Shown in pieces: positions 1 through 6,226 of a stretch of DNA of 9,353 bases. Position 1 is the first letter of the stretch. Each line of letters starts with the position of its first letter. A program made the position numbers and the translations under genes. Below the pieces are notes generated by a model that was not told the DNA's origin, searched no databases, and was given only the letters and a program-made list of their open reading frames with translations. The DNA comes from Methanothrix sp. (GTDB lineage: Archaea; Halobacteriota; Methanosarcinia; Methanotrichales; Methanotrichaceae): assembly GCA_023229165.1 (NCBI GenBank), contig JALNZQ010000095.1:1-9353 (forward strand), written 5' to 3'.

Positions 1-2
1 GC

Positions 3-1859
3 CCGCCCCAGACCTATGTCGCCCTCAAGGAGCACGGGAGCGGCGACTACGCCAGCGAGGACGTGATCAAGTACCAAAATTCCAATCGCTCCATTGAGTG
101 GAACAAAAGCCTGACTGCAACACATAGGCCAACCACCTTCTCCCTGCCCAATAATCGAGATATCGATTTCAAAACCAAGTGGATCGAGAAGGCCAAGTCC
201 AAGAACTATGCCACGGGTGGCTCAACAAACGAGGAGTACACTTACGCCAACAGAATCGACAGGAATGCCTACACCAAGCTGGACGAGAACGGCAGCACAA
301 TGACGACCGAGACCGACTTCGAGGGCGTGGGCCACATTGGCCTCCAGAAGAAAGATGCTGATGCGAATAGAACGTGGAACGCCAGCACGGTCTTCGAGGC
401 TCAGGAGGACTATGTGGGCAGCTTCAAGATCAACGAGCGGTTCGATGAATACGGCAAGAATGCGGAGTACGAGAAATCCGTGACAGGCACGGGCTATGTG
501 TCTGCAAGTAGAGATCTTGGCAAAGCCCAGTCTTCTTACGAGTCGGGCACGGGCGAGTACCAGAGTGAGGAGAGGATCAGTACGGTCGTCAACTACATCG
601 CCAAGGATCTCAACCTCAAGCACTTGCCGACCAGCTACAATTACACGCCCACCTTCTCCACATCCAGCGACTTGTTGTGGAATGAGGGCATGTGGTCCAA
701 GACGCCCACCAGCCTGATCAGCGAGCAATTTTCCTCAGCAACGGACCTGGATCTGCAGTCAACTGCCCGAGGCCTAAACGAGATGGTAACCGAAGCTGGG
801 GTGACCGGACAGGCCGATTTCCGGACGGTTTACAAGGACAATTCTCCGAATAGCACCGATGAGATCGATCAGGAGGAGATGTATGCAGGAGAATTCGATA
901 TCAAAAGAAAGACGACCCTTGGCGGCGTGGCCAAGTACGACCGACCGCATATCTCTTTGAGTAAGGTAGCCAGGGTAGACCTGCTCAGCACAACCTTTGC
1001 CGACTACAGGATCACCATCGAGAATAACGGCAACCGGGCTTTAGGGCCGGTCTATGTTAAGGACGTCTTCCCGACGGGAACCGAGTACATCACCTCATCT
1101 CTGCGGCCGGCAGAGCTGACGGCAAGCTACGCCAACTGGTCGCTGCCTTTCATGGGCATCGGCAGCAAGACAATCATCGATTTGCAGTTGAACATCACCG
1201 AGGAGCCGTCCAATCTGGTCAACCGGGTAGAGGCAGTAGGCAAGTACGACGAGAGCTGGACAGTAGCCAGGAACTTCTCCATAGTCCGCCTGAACTGGCT
1301 GACCTGCTGTCCGCCCCAGATCTCCGCTACCAAGACCGCCAGGGTCGATGCTTTGGACCCGAAGGTGGTCTGGTACAGCCTAGACCTTAAGAACCGGGAG
1401 AAATACACCATGGTCGCCTTCTTAATGGACCAGTTACCCCAGCCCATGACGCTCCTTAACTCTTCTCAAGAGCCTTCTGAGAACAGGTCCAACCTCATCA
1501 CCTGGACTATCCTGGATCTGGCCCCGGGAGAGAGCAGGAACATCACCTACCGAGCAAGGGCTGAGAATGACGGCGTCTATGTTAACGTGGTCCATATCGA
1601 GGCATTCTCTGTGGACGGGCCGGACGGGGCAGCGGCTGATGTTGAGGCGCGGATCGATTTGGGCGTCGGAGGTGCATTGCCTTCGTCCATATCCTCCGAC
1701 TGGCAGCCGCCGACATGCTTCGGCCTCAACTGCAGCGGGCTGATCTACAGCGAGGACTGGGTCCCCTGCTACACCTGCGGGACCGGGGAACCAGGGAACG
1801 CAGTAGTCCTGCCATCCTGTGCCTCATGCATAAGCACTGGTGACGACAATCTGCCCTGA
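3..1859 (+). CDS. Large secreted surface protein with DUF11-like domains, 5' end cut off
   Basis: The frame is open to the left edge, so the ATC-preceding GTG and later codons are internal and the true start lies outside. What is visible is extracellular in character: beta-rich, full of Ser/Thr/Asn/Tyr, with several N-x-S/T sequons. Two related segments begin with GSGDYASED (nt 36-62) and GTGEYQSEE (nt 546-572), and each later has a Y-x-G-x-F motif (nt about 408-425 and 882-896). Two DUF11-like beta-sandwich domains follow at nt about 957-1290 and 1320-1620; the first contains the hallmark ITIENNGNRALGPVYVKDVF. The tail holds three close Cys pairs (CFGLNC, CYTC, CASC) and no hydrophobic anchor or sorting signal. 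DUF11 proteins are common in archaeal cell envelopes and sheaths; a role in surface structure or adhesion is inference. It ends in TGA and is followed by a T-tract. Confidence 0.85.
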   Translation, partial: PPQTYVALKEHGSGDYASEDVIKYQNSNRSIEWNKSLTATHRPTTFSLPNNRDIDFKTKWIEKAKSKNYATGGSTNEEYTYANRIDRNAYTKLDENGSTMTTETDFEGVGHIGLQKKDADANRTWNASTVFEAQEDYVGSFKINERFDEYGKNAEYEKSVTGTGYVSASRDLGKAQSSYESGTGEYQSEERISTVVNYIAKDLNLKHLPTSYNYTPTFSTSSDLLWNEGMWSKTPTSLISEQFSSATDLDLQSTARGLNEMVTEAGVTGQADFRTVYKDNSPNSTDEIDQEEMYAGEFDIKRKTTLGGVAKYDRPHISLSKVARVDLLSTTFADYRITIENNGNRALGPVYVKDVFPTGTEYITSSLRPAELTASYANWSLPFMGIGSKTIIDLQLNITEEPSNLVNRVEAVGKYDESWTVARNFSIVRLNWLTCCPPQISATKTARVDALDPKVVWYSLDLKNREKYTMVAFLMDQLPQPMTLLNSSQEPSENRSNLITWTILDLAPGESRNITYRARAENDGVYVNVVHIEAFSVDGPDGAAADVEARIDLGVGGALPSSISSDWQPPTCFGLNCSGLIYSEDWVPCYTCGTGEPGNAVVLPSCASCISTGDDNLP

Positions 1860-1941
1860 AAGACAGTGAGCCTTGCGGTTCTCTCGGACTACTTCAGGGG
1901 GAAAGCGACGTAGCTCTAGCGTTAGATTGAAATTCCGATAA

Positions 1942-1948
1942 TTTTTTT
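1942..1948 (+). terminator. T7 tract ending the surface-protein transcript
   Basis: Seven consecutive T lie 83 bases after the stop of the surface protein gene, in the AT-rich spacer. Archaeal RNA polymerase often stops at such tracts without a hairpin, and no convincing stem was seen just before it. Confidence 0.5.
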
Positions 1949-2034
1949 CCAGATGCAGGGCAATGATTCAAACAGACGAATAAAAATATTGTATTATTAT
2001 ATCATCAATGCTTAATATTTTGGAAATAGCAACC

Positions 2035-2041
2035 TTTATAT
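2035..2041 (+). promoter_or_regulatory. TATA box of the lrp-corA operon
   Basis: TTTATAT is preceded by AACC and lies in an AT-rich spacer. A start of transcription about 26 bases on would fall near 2064, leaving a leader of some 35 bases that contains AAGGAG (2081-2086) before the ATG at 2101. The spacing from that Shine-Dalgarno-like site to the ATG, 14 bases, is longer than usual. Confidence 0.6.
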
Positions 2042-2048
2042 GGTAATA

Positions 2049-2063
2049 TTGGTAATATACCAA
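2049..2063 (+). promoter_or_regulatory. 15-base palindromic operator candidate before the Lrp gene
   Basis: TTGGTAATATACCAA has perfect 6-base arms (TTGGTA/TACCAA) around a 3-base centre. A half copy, TGGTAATAT, sits just before it at 2041-2049 as a direct repeat. The site lies between the TATA box and the start codon, at about the expected transcription start. Lrp/AsnC regulators typically bind partly palindromic sites of 13-15 bases and often repress their own genes, so autoregulation is the natural reading; it is not proved by the sequence. Confidence 0.5.
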
Positions 2064-2100
2064 CACAATGGCGAATCACTAAGGAGAATACCAGATCAAT

Positions 2101-2559
2101 ATGGGCAATAGCGTGGATCTTGACGAATTGGATCGGACCATTCTTCGCAGTCTTCGGGAGAATGCGCGCATAAGCCTGCAAGAGATGTCAAGAAAATCCG
2201 GCATCTCTGATGCGACCATACAGTTTCGGCTCAAACGCATGAAAGCCAATGGGGTTATTGAGCGATTCACCATTATGGCCAATCCGGCAGCTACGGGCTA
2301 TGCAGTGACCGCGATTATGCTTGTGCAGACAGACAATGAAAGACAGGACCAGGCAGTTGCCGATCTTACCAAGATCCCGGAGATAACTGAGGTCTATGGG
2401 ATACTGGGTGAGTACGACCTTTTCGTCAAGGTGTGGTCTAAAAGCCTAGAGGAGCTGAATGCCCTCATAAACGATCGCATAAGGTCGATTGACGGCATTG
2501 AGGATCTGCATGAGATCATAGTAGTAGAGCGAGCAAAAGAGGAGACATCTCCGGTTTAG
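2101..2559 (+). CDS. Lrp/AsnC family transcriptional regulator
   Basis: This 152-residue protein has the standard two-part layout and usual length of the family. The N-terminal winged helix-turn-helix spans about residues 5-58: LDELDRTILRSLRENAR followed by the recognition region ISDATIQFRLKRMKANGVI. The C-terminal RAM (ligand-binding, oligomerising) domain spans about 66-145 and includes ITEVYGILGEYDLFVKV, the G-x-YD turn typical of effector-responsive members. The family senses amino acids or other small molecules; the effector here cannot be told. The ATG at 2101 is the only sensible start: HTH homology begins within a few residues of it and no earlier in-frame start fits. It is co-directional with corA, whose start lies 8 bases after the TAG stop, so the two are almost certainly one transcript. 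A palindrome in its promoter suggests self-control. Confidence 0.93.
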   Translation: MGNSVDLDELDRTILRSLRENARISLQEMSRKSGISDATIQFRLKRMKANGVIERFTIMANPAATGYAVTAIMLVQTDNERQDQAVADLTKIPEITEVYGILGEYDLFVKVWSKSLEELNALINDRIRSIDGIEDLHEIIVVERAKEETSPV

Positions 2560-2567
2560 AGGTTGAA

Positions 2568-3797
2568 ATGGCTACATTCAGGAGCATTACGGAGAAGGCT
2601 AAGGGTTTAGGCCCACTGCGGGCAAACAACTTGAGCCAAAGCACTGGAAAAGGGCAGAAGATGGGAGATCTTTCCTCGAAAAAAAAAGGATCTAACTCCG
2701 ATATCTTAGAACTTGCTGCCCACCCGCTGCCGATGGCAAGCGAAAAGCCCCTGGAAAGGCCTAAGATCACGATAATTGATTATGATGAACAGCATTATCA
2801 CGAGGCTGAGGTCAAAGAGGTAGAAGAGTGTTTCAGGTTTAAAGATAGGCCCACGGTAACCTGGATAAACATTGACGGCCTTCATCAGATGGAGGTCCTA
2901 GAGAAACTCGGCTCATGCTACGGAATTCATCCTCTGGTCCTGGAAGATATCTTGACGGATCAGCGTCCTAAAATTGAGGATTATGATGATTACATATTCA
3001 TTGTGCTCAAGATGCTCTACTACGATGAAAAGGGAGACAAAAAAGCAGAGGAGAGAGACAGCGGAGATGGCGAAGAGGATGAAGATGATCTGGGAGATAC
3101 CAACTTAGATATGGATCAGGTCAGCATGATCCTGGGACCAAATTTTATAATATCCTTTAAAGAAAAAGAGGTTGATGTATTCAATCCCTTGCGAGATCGG
3201 CTCCGGACGGCTAAGGGCAAAATAAGAAAGCAAGGTTCAGACTACCTGGCCTATTCCATGATTGACGCCATAGTGGACCACTATTTTTTGATAATGGAGA
3301 AGCTGGGGGATCGGTTTGAGGATCTGGAGGATGTGGTGGTATCCAATCCAGAGCCAGGCATTCTTCCCACCATCTACAATCTGAAGCGAGATATGCTGTT
3401 CCTGCGAAAGTCTGTCTGGCCTTTGCGAGAAGCCATCAGCAAGATGCAGAGGAGTGATTCGCCGCTCGTCTCGGAAGCGATCAAGATCTACCTGAGAGAT
3501 GTTTACGACCACACTATCCAGGTGATCGAGAACATCGAGACCTTTCGCGATATGTCCGCTTCGTTGCTGGAAACCTATCTCTCCAGCCTGAGCAACAAGC
3601 TCAACGAGGTGATCAAGCTCCTCACCATCATCTCTACCATATTCATTCCTCTCACCTTCCTGGCTGGGCTGTATGGAATGAACTTCAGGTTCATGCCGGA
3701 GCTGGAGTCTCCTCTGGGCTACCCGGCCGTTTTAATATTAATGCTGATGGTAGTAGTGATTATGATGGTCTATTTCCGCAAGAAAGAATGGATTTAA
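2568..3797 (+). CDS. corA: CorA-type magnesium/divalent cation channel
   Basis: This is a pentameric inner-membrane Mg2+ (possibly Co2+/Ni2+) channel of the CorA family. The soluble N-terminal domain starts near residue 65 (PKITIIDYDEQ). A long stalk helix leads to the first membrane helix at about 352-369, the signature GMN at 370-372 with the MPEL loop after it, and the second membrane helix at about 384-403, ending in a basic cytoplasmic tail (RKKEWI). At 409 residues it is longer than many archaeal homologues for two reasons: a polar, Ser/Lys-rich leader of about 60 residues, and an acidic stretch at about 152-178 containing runs of Glu and Asp. The start at 2568 is supported by GAGG at 2559-2562; Met32 (nt 2661) would remove half of the leader and is the alternative. 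The gene follows the Lrp gene as an operon. Its TAA stop abuts the scpB stop on the other strand. Confidence 0.95.
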   Translation: MATFRSITEKAKGLGPLRANNLSQSTGKGQKMGDLSSKKKGSNSDILELAAHPLPMASEKPLERPKITIIDYDEQHYHEAEVKEVEECFRFKDRPTVTWINIDGLHQMEVLEKLGSCYGIHPLVLEDILTDQRPKIEDYDDYIFIVLKMLYYDEKGDKKAEERDSGDGEEDEDDLGDTNLDMDQVSMILGPNFIISFKEKEVDVFNPLRDRLRTAKGKIRKQGSDYLAYSMIDAIVDHYFLIMEKLGDRFEDLEDVVVSNPEPGILPTIYNLKRDMLFLRKSVWPLREAISKMQRSDSPLVSEAIKIYLRDVYDHTIQVIENIETFRDMSASLLETYLSSLSNKLNEVIKLLTIISTIFIPLTFLAGLYGMNFRFMPELESPLGYPAVLILMLMVVVIMMVYFRKKEWI

Positions 3798-4850
3798 TTA
3801 ACTCTTCTTGCCCAGGATCTTTTCGTAGCGCTGCACAATTCTCTCCAGAATATCCATGTCGTAGGGCTGGTGGGCGGGCACCAGAATATCCGCCTCCATT
3901 CCCGCAGAGTCGGGCGCGACCGTTAGGCCGTCCTCTTGCACGGATAGGCGCAGGTCGCGGGCAATCTCCTCAATCATGGATGTGAGCGGCTTAATGGGAC
4001 GGGCAGTTTTCGCCCTCTGCCGGAATCTCTTGAGTAGCGAGTCCACCTCGGCGGCTAACGGCTCGACGTCCCCGCAGCCCGACTCCTGGCAGATTCTCTC
4101 CGCACTTTCCTTGAGCTGGGAAAGTGTGCGCACTCCCGCCTCCAGCATCAGGCCGGAGTAGTGCTGCTTGACTCTTTCCGCATAGCCGGGGGCGAGCACG
4201 AGAAGCTCGATCTCTTTTAAGCGCTCCAGGTCCTCGGCGTCTGGTTTATAGGGATTTACTACTATGTAGTCCAGGGCAAGACGCAATGCCAGGCTCTCGT
4301 ACATGGGAGAAACGCCCACCAGCCTCTTGTCTTTGAGAAGGGCTCTTCTAATTGCCTGGGGATCGGCAGAGCTTATGCCGAAGTAATCGGCAAAGCCGCG
4401 CGTGGTGGTAAGAAGCTTGGTGCGGCTGAACTTCTCTGCATTGATGAGGCCCCTTTCCTCTAGCTCTTTCACGTGATCGTAGCTCTTGTTGCCCCGGATC
4501 TCCACCAGAACGCTCTGCTTGATGGGCTGCTTGTAAGCGATGATGGCTAAAGTTCTGATGAGCGGAGCCTCGATCTCTTTGGGGGCAAAGGAGAGGACCC
4601 GCCCGGCCAGGCCGAAGCGAACCTGCATGGAATAGCCCTCGCCGATGCTCTTGATCTCGATGCCCGAGTCGCGTGCGGCGTACTCCGCTGCCAGGCCGTC
4701 CGCGAGAGAACGCGCCCGCTCCTCGGAGAAGCCGGATAGATCCGCCAGCTCTCGCGCAGTGAGGGTTCTGCCCGAGGCAAAGAGGGCAGCCTCGATAACG
4801 GCTTTCGCATAGGAATCTGCGGTCAAGACAATCCTGAAAGCGATGCTCAT
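3798..4850 (-). CDS. scpB: SMC-associated segregation/condensation protein ScpB, with long C-terminal extension
   Basis: ScpB is a paired winged-helix protein that, with the kleisin ScpA, completes the SMC condensin ring that compacts and segregates the chromosome. Residues about 14-172 are clear ScpB: the first wHTH begins KAVIEAALFASGRTLTAREL, and the second holds the very conserved LAIIAYKQPIKQSVLVEIRG and the FADYFGIS end motif. Typical ScpB proteins stop near 180-200 residues; this one runs to 350. The extra part is largely helical and charged and I recognise no domain in it. The ATG at 4850 is the only start that keeps the N-terminal helix. No Shine-Dalgarno site is seen, and the nearest TATA-like sequence (4872-4875) is weak. 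No scpA or smc gene is next to it within the window. It converges on corA with zero bases between the two stops. Confidence 0.93.
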   Translation of the reverse strand: MSIAFRIVLTADSYAKAVIEAALFASGRTLTARELADLSGFSEERARSLADGLAAEYAARDSGIEIKSIGEGYSMQVRFGLAGRVLSFAPKEIEAPLIRTLAIIAYKQPIKQSVLVEIRGNKSYDHVKELEERGLINAEKFSRTKLLTTTRGFADYFGISSADPQAIRRALLKDKRLVGVSPMYESLALRLALDYIVVNPYKPDAEDLERLKEIELLVLAPGYAERVKQHYSGLMLEAGVRTLSQLKESAERICQESGCGDVEPLAAEVDSLLKRFRQRAKTARPIKPLTSMIEEIARDLRLSVQEDGLTVAPDSAGMEADILVPAHQPYDMDILERIVQRYEKILGKKS

Positions 4851-4932
4851 TAAAAGGGTTTAAGCTTACGCTATAGGGTGGGCAGGAATGAGTTGGATTG
4901 AAAAAGTGAACAAAAATTAGTGGGAATATCCC

Positions 4933-5040
4933 TTACTTACATCGGGATCTTCTTGCAACAGTTGGCATAGATTTATCTTGGTCGACCAAGTCGTTCCGGC
5001 TTCTTCTTGATACTCTTGTTTCTTCCTTCTTTTCGGTCAT
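4933..5040 (-). CDS. Possible 35-residue basic small protein
   Basis: A short ATG ORF upstream of scpB on the same strand encodes a strongly charged peptide beginning MTEKKEETRVSRRSRN and ending ARRSRCK, with no hydrophobic segment. A minus-strand TATA-like TTTTATA (5077-5071) would place transcription a few bases before its ATG, in keeping with short archaeal leaders. It ends 82 bases before the scpB start and could share that gene's transcript. There is no recognisable domain and the ORF is short enough to occur by chance. A perfect 14-base palindrome, CTTGGTCGACCAAG (4977-4990), lies inside it, which could equally mark the stretch as a leader or binding region rather than a gene. Confidence 0.27.
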   Translation of the reverse strand: MTEKKEETRVSRRSRNDLVDQDKSMPTVARRSRCK

Positions 5041-5070
5041 ATTTATCAACATTAAATTGTCAATTATGCA

Positions 5071-5077
5071 TATAAAA
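5071..5077 (-). promoter_or_regulatory. Minus-strand TATA-like box for the scpB side
   Basis: Read on the minus strand this is TTTTATA, about 34 bases before the ATG at 5040. It lies in the same AT-rich spacer as the plus-strand TATA box at 5091-5098, so the region could work as a divergent promoter. It is the best promoter candidate for scpB, though a leader of over 200 bases would result if the small ORF is not real. Confidence 0.35.
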
Positions 5078-5082
5078 CTTAT

Positions 5083-5122
5083 GCAATTGATATAAATATA
5101 ACATACTTGCAATTAGCAATTA
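5083..5122 (+). repeat. Three GCAATT repeats around a promoter
   Basis: GCAATT occurs at 5083-5088, 5109-5114 and 5116-5121, on both sides of the TATA box of the small membrane protein. Upstream, TTATGCA is also repeated at 5064-5070 and 5079-5085. Such spacing is typical of regulator sites at archaeal promoters, but low sequence complexity in AT-rich DNA could also give it. Confidence 0.35.
5091..5098 (+). promoter_or_regulatory. TATA box for a leaderless small gene
   Basis: TATAAATA is a near-consensus archaeal TATA box. Its centre lies 27-28 bases before the A of the ATG at 5122, exactly where transcription would begin on the start codon itself. Confidence 0.65.
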
Positions 5123-5235
5123 TGTTAGGATCTAATTTGCAGGATATGGTGATTGCAATAATAGTGTCATTCCTAACTTTTGCAGTTGTTTTGTATCTAG
5201 TTTATTTTGAAGTATGTTTGATTTGTGACGCTTAA
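5122..5235 (+). CDS. 37-residue single-pass membrane protein, unknown function
   Basis: A short ORF (ATG to TAA) encodes a peptide with a polar start, MLGSNLQDM, then about 20 hydrophobic residues (VIAIIVSFLTFAVVLYLVYF, residues 10-29) and an 8-residue tail with two Cys, EVCLICDA. This is a clean one-helix membrane miniprotein. The strongest support is outside the ORF: a consensus TATA box centred 27-28 bases before the ATG, as expected for a leaderless archaeal mRNA, and no other gene that the promoter could serve. GCAATT repeats beside the TATA box suggest regulation. The neighbours are scpB upstream and a phosphoesterase, both on the other strand, so it stands alone. I do not recognise a family. 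It is too short to be proved by coding statistics alone. Confidence 0.6.
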   Translation: MLGSNLQDMVIAIIVSFLTFAVVLYLVYFEVCLICDA

Positions 5236-5286
5236 TATCGTTTTGAGGATATTCGTTTCATCGGCAAGGATATAGCTTTGGCGAAT

Positions 5287-5409
5287 CTATGAAGGCAAAG
5301 GGAAGACTTCGCGCATAAGATCTGGCTGCAAATCCAAGACATGTGTCTCCTTGCCCTCCGCCGTCTCCCACCAGGTCAGATTCTCGAACCTGACACCCAG
5401 GGGAAGATT
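5287..5409 (-). pseudogene. In-frame coding-like tail after the phosphoesterase amber stop
   Basis: Immediately after the TAG that ends the phosphoesterase, the same frame continues for 40 codons to a second TAG (5287-5289). The translation looks like real protein: it begins NLPLGVRFENLTWWETAEGK and ends DLMREVFPLPS. About two thirds of its codons end in G or C, as in the neighbouring genes and unlike the AT-rich spacer that follows. It has no plausible start of its own (the only ATG is 9 codons from the end). It therefore most likely belongs to the phosphoesterase, separated by a nonsense mutation, sequencing error or read-through codon; a decayed separate gene is the alternative. Confidence 0.45.
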
Positions 5410-5940
5410 CTAGCCCTTTCTCGCCAGCTCCCCGGCGAACTTGAGATAATTGCAGGCAGGACTGCCCACCGGAATGATATTGCCCCGCACATTGCCATCC
5501 ACAATCTCCAGCTCGGCCACAGATGGCGCCGACATGCGGGGAAGCATTGTGCTACCCGGGCAAATGAGCAGACGCTCGCCCTTCTCGATGAGAGGTCGAT
5601 GGATATGTCCAAAGACCAATACCTGCACATCCATCTCCCTGGCCATCATCTCAGCGCCCACCAGATCGGAGCCGTGCGAGGCCATGTGCACGAGGCCGAT
5701 TCTCACCCCTTCGACATCGATCACTTTTCTCTCCGGCAGGAGCTTCTTCAGCTTGGTGCAGTCGGAGTTTCCATGCACAGCCTCCAGCCGTCCCAGCTTT
5801 GCCAGGGCAGCGTGGCACGACGCGGAGACAAAATCTCCGGCGTGAAGGATGAGATCCGCGTTGCCGGCAAGCGCTGCTACGGCGGGAGGAAGCTCATCAT
5901 TCTCTAGATGAGTATCGGATAAAGCGATTATTCGGGTCAT
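5410..5940 (-). CDS. YfcE/MJ0936-type metallophosphoesterase
   Basis: This is a cytoplasmic two-metal phosphoesterase of the calcineurin-like fold; family members (MJ0936, YfcE) act as phosphodiesterases on model substrates, and the natural substrate is unknown. The ordered motifs are complete: SDTH (residues 8-11, Asp9 and His11), GD (35-36), HGNSD (56-60), a metal-ligand His near 85 in LVHMASHG, and GHIH (111-114), followed by the family's PGS turn. At 176 residues the length matches the family. The catalytic core ends near VRGNIIPVG, and the last 17 residues begin an extra C-terminal part that appears to carry on past the TAG for 40 codons. The ATG at 5940 directly precedes the first beta strand. 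A TATA-like TAAATAT (5979-5973) lies about 36 bases upstream, overlapping the stop of a possible small ORF on the same strand. Confidence 0.9.
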   Translation of the reverse strand: MTRIIALSDTHLENDELPPAVAALAGNADLILHAGDFVSASCHAALAKLGRLEAVHGNSDCTKLKKLLPERKVIDVEGVRIGLVHMASHGSDLVGAEMMAREMDVQVLVFGHIHRPLIEKGERLLICPGSTMLPRMSAPSVAELEIVDGNVRGNIIPVGSPACNYLKFAGELARKG

Positions 5941-5976
5941 CTTTGTATCCGGGTTTGTTAAGCTGCTACACCATAT

Positions 5977-6072
5977 TTAGCATAGCGGTTGGACGGAAAA
6001 TGCATCGTAATCGTAGTATCTGCGCTTGAAGGATTCAAACTCTTTAATGGTCTCATAGGCTTTGTCGTACAT
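5977..6072 (-). CDS. Possible 31-residue tyrosine-rich small protein
   Basis: An ATG ORF ends 36 bases before the phosphoesterase start on the same strand. The peptide opens MYDKAYETIKEFESFKRRYY and closes in DYDAFSVQPLC: an amphipathic, charged first half and an aromatic tail. GGTGG (minus strand) lies 9 bases before its ATG, and an AT-rich TATA-like TTTAAT lies about 25-28 bases before it, inside an inverted repeat. The composition is more protein-like than random sequence of this length, and position and strand suit a first gene in an operon with the phosphoesterase. It could also be a remnant of a longer gene. No family is recognised. Confidence 0.4.
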   Translation of the reverse strand: MYDKAYETIKEFESFKRRYYDYDAFSVQPLC

Positions 6073-6083
6073 AATTTGTCGCC

Positions 6084-6115
6084 ACCGAGCGATTAAATCT
6101 TCCGGACGGCTCGGT
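6084..6115 (-). promoter_or_regulatory. 7-base inverted repeat at the promoter of the small-ORF/phosphoesterase unit
   Basis: Perfect arms ACCGAGC (6084-6090) and GCTCGGT (6109-6115) are separated by 18 bases that contain a TATA-like element and the palindrome TCCGGA. On the minus strand this sits just before the 31-residue ORF. It could be a two-half-site operator over the promoter, or a hairpin in the mRNA leader. Confidence 0.4.
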
Positions 6116-6226
6116 CAATTTTCTTATGCATTACGATTGATACTCACTGGGCTTTATCGCGGCCATTTGACTGATTCAAGGGGCTCTAATGGGAAAAACT
6201 TTTCTGAGAGGTGCATTTGCGAAATT

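Noticed and set aside
222..728. 168-codon minus-strand ORF inside the surface protein gene
   Set aside because: It lies wholly antisense to a clear protein with normal composition, and its translation is a low-complexity shadow.
5341..5907. 188-codon plus-strand ORF
   Set aside because: Antisense to the phosphoesterase with all of its metal motifs; no domain of its own and no promoter.
6154..6216. 20-codon minus-strand ORF (starts MHLSEKFFPLEPL) just after the amphi-Trp stop
   Set aside because: Too short, no ribosome site and no promoter. Kept only as a curiosity.
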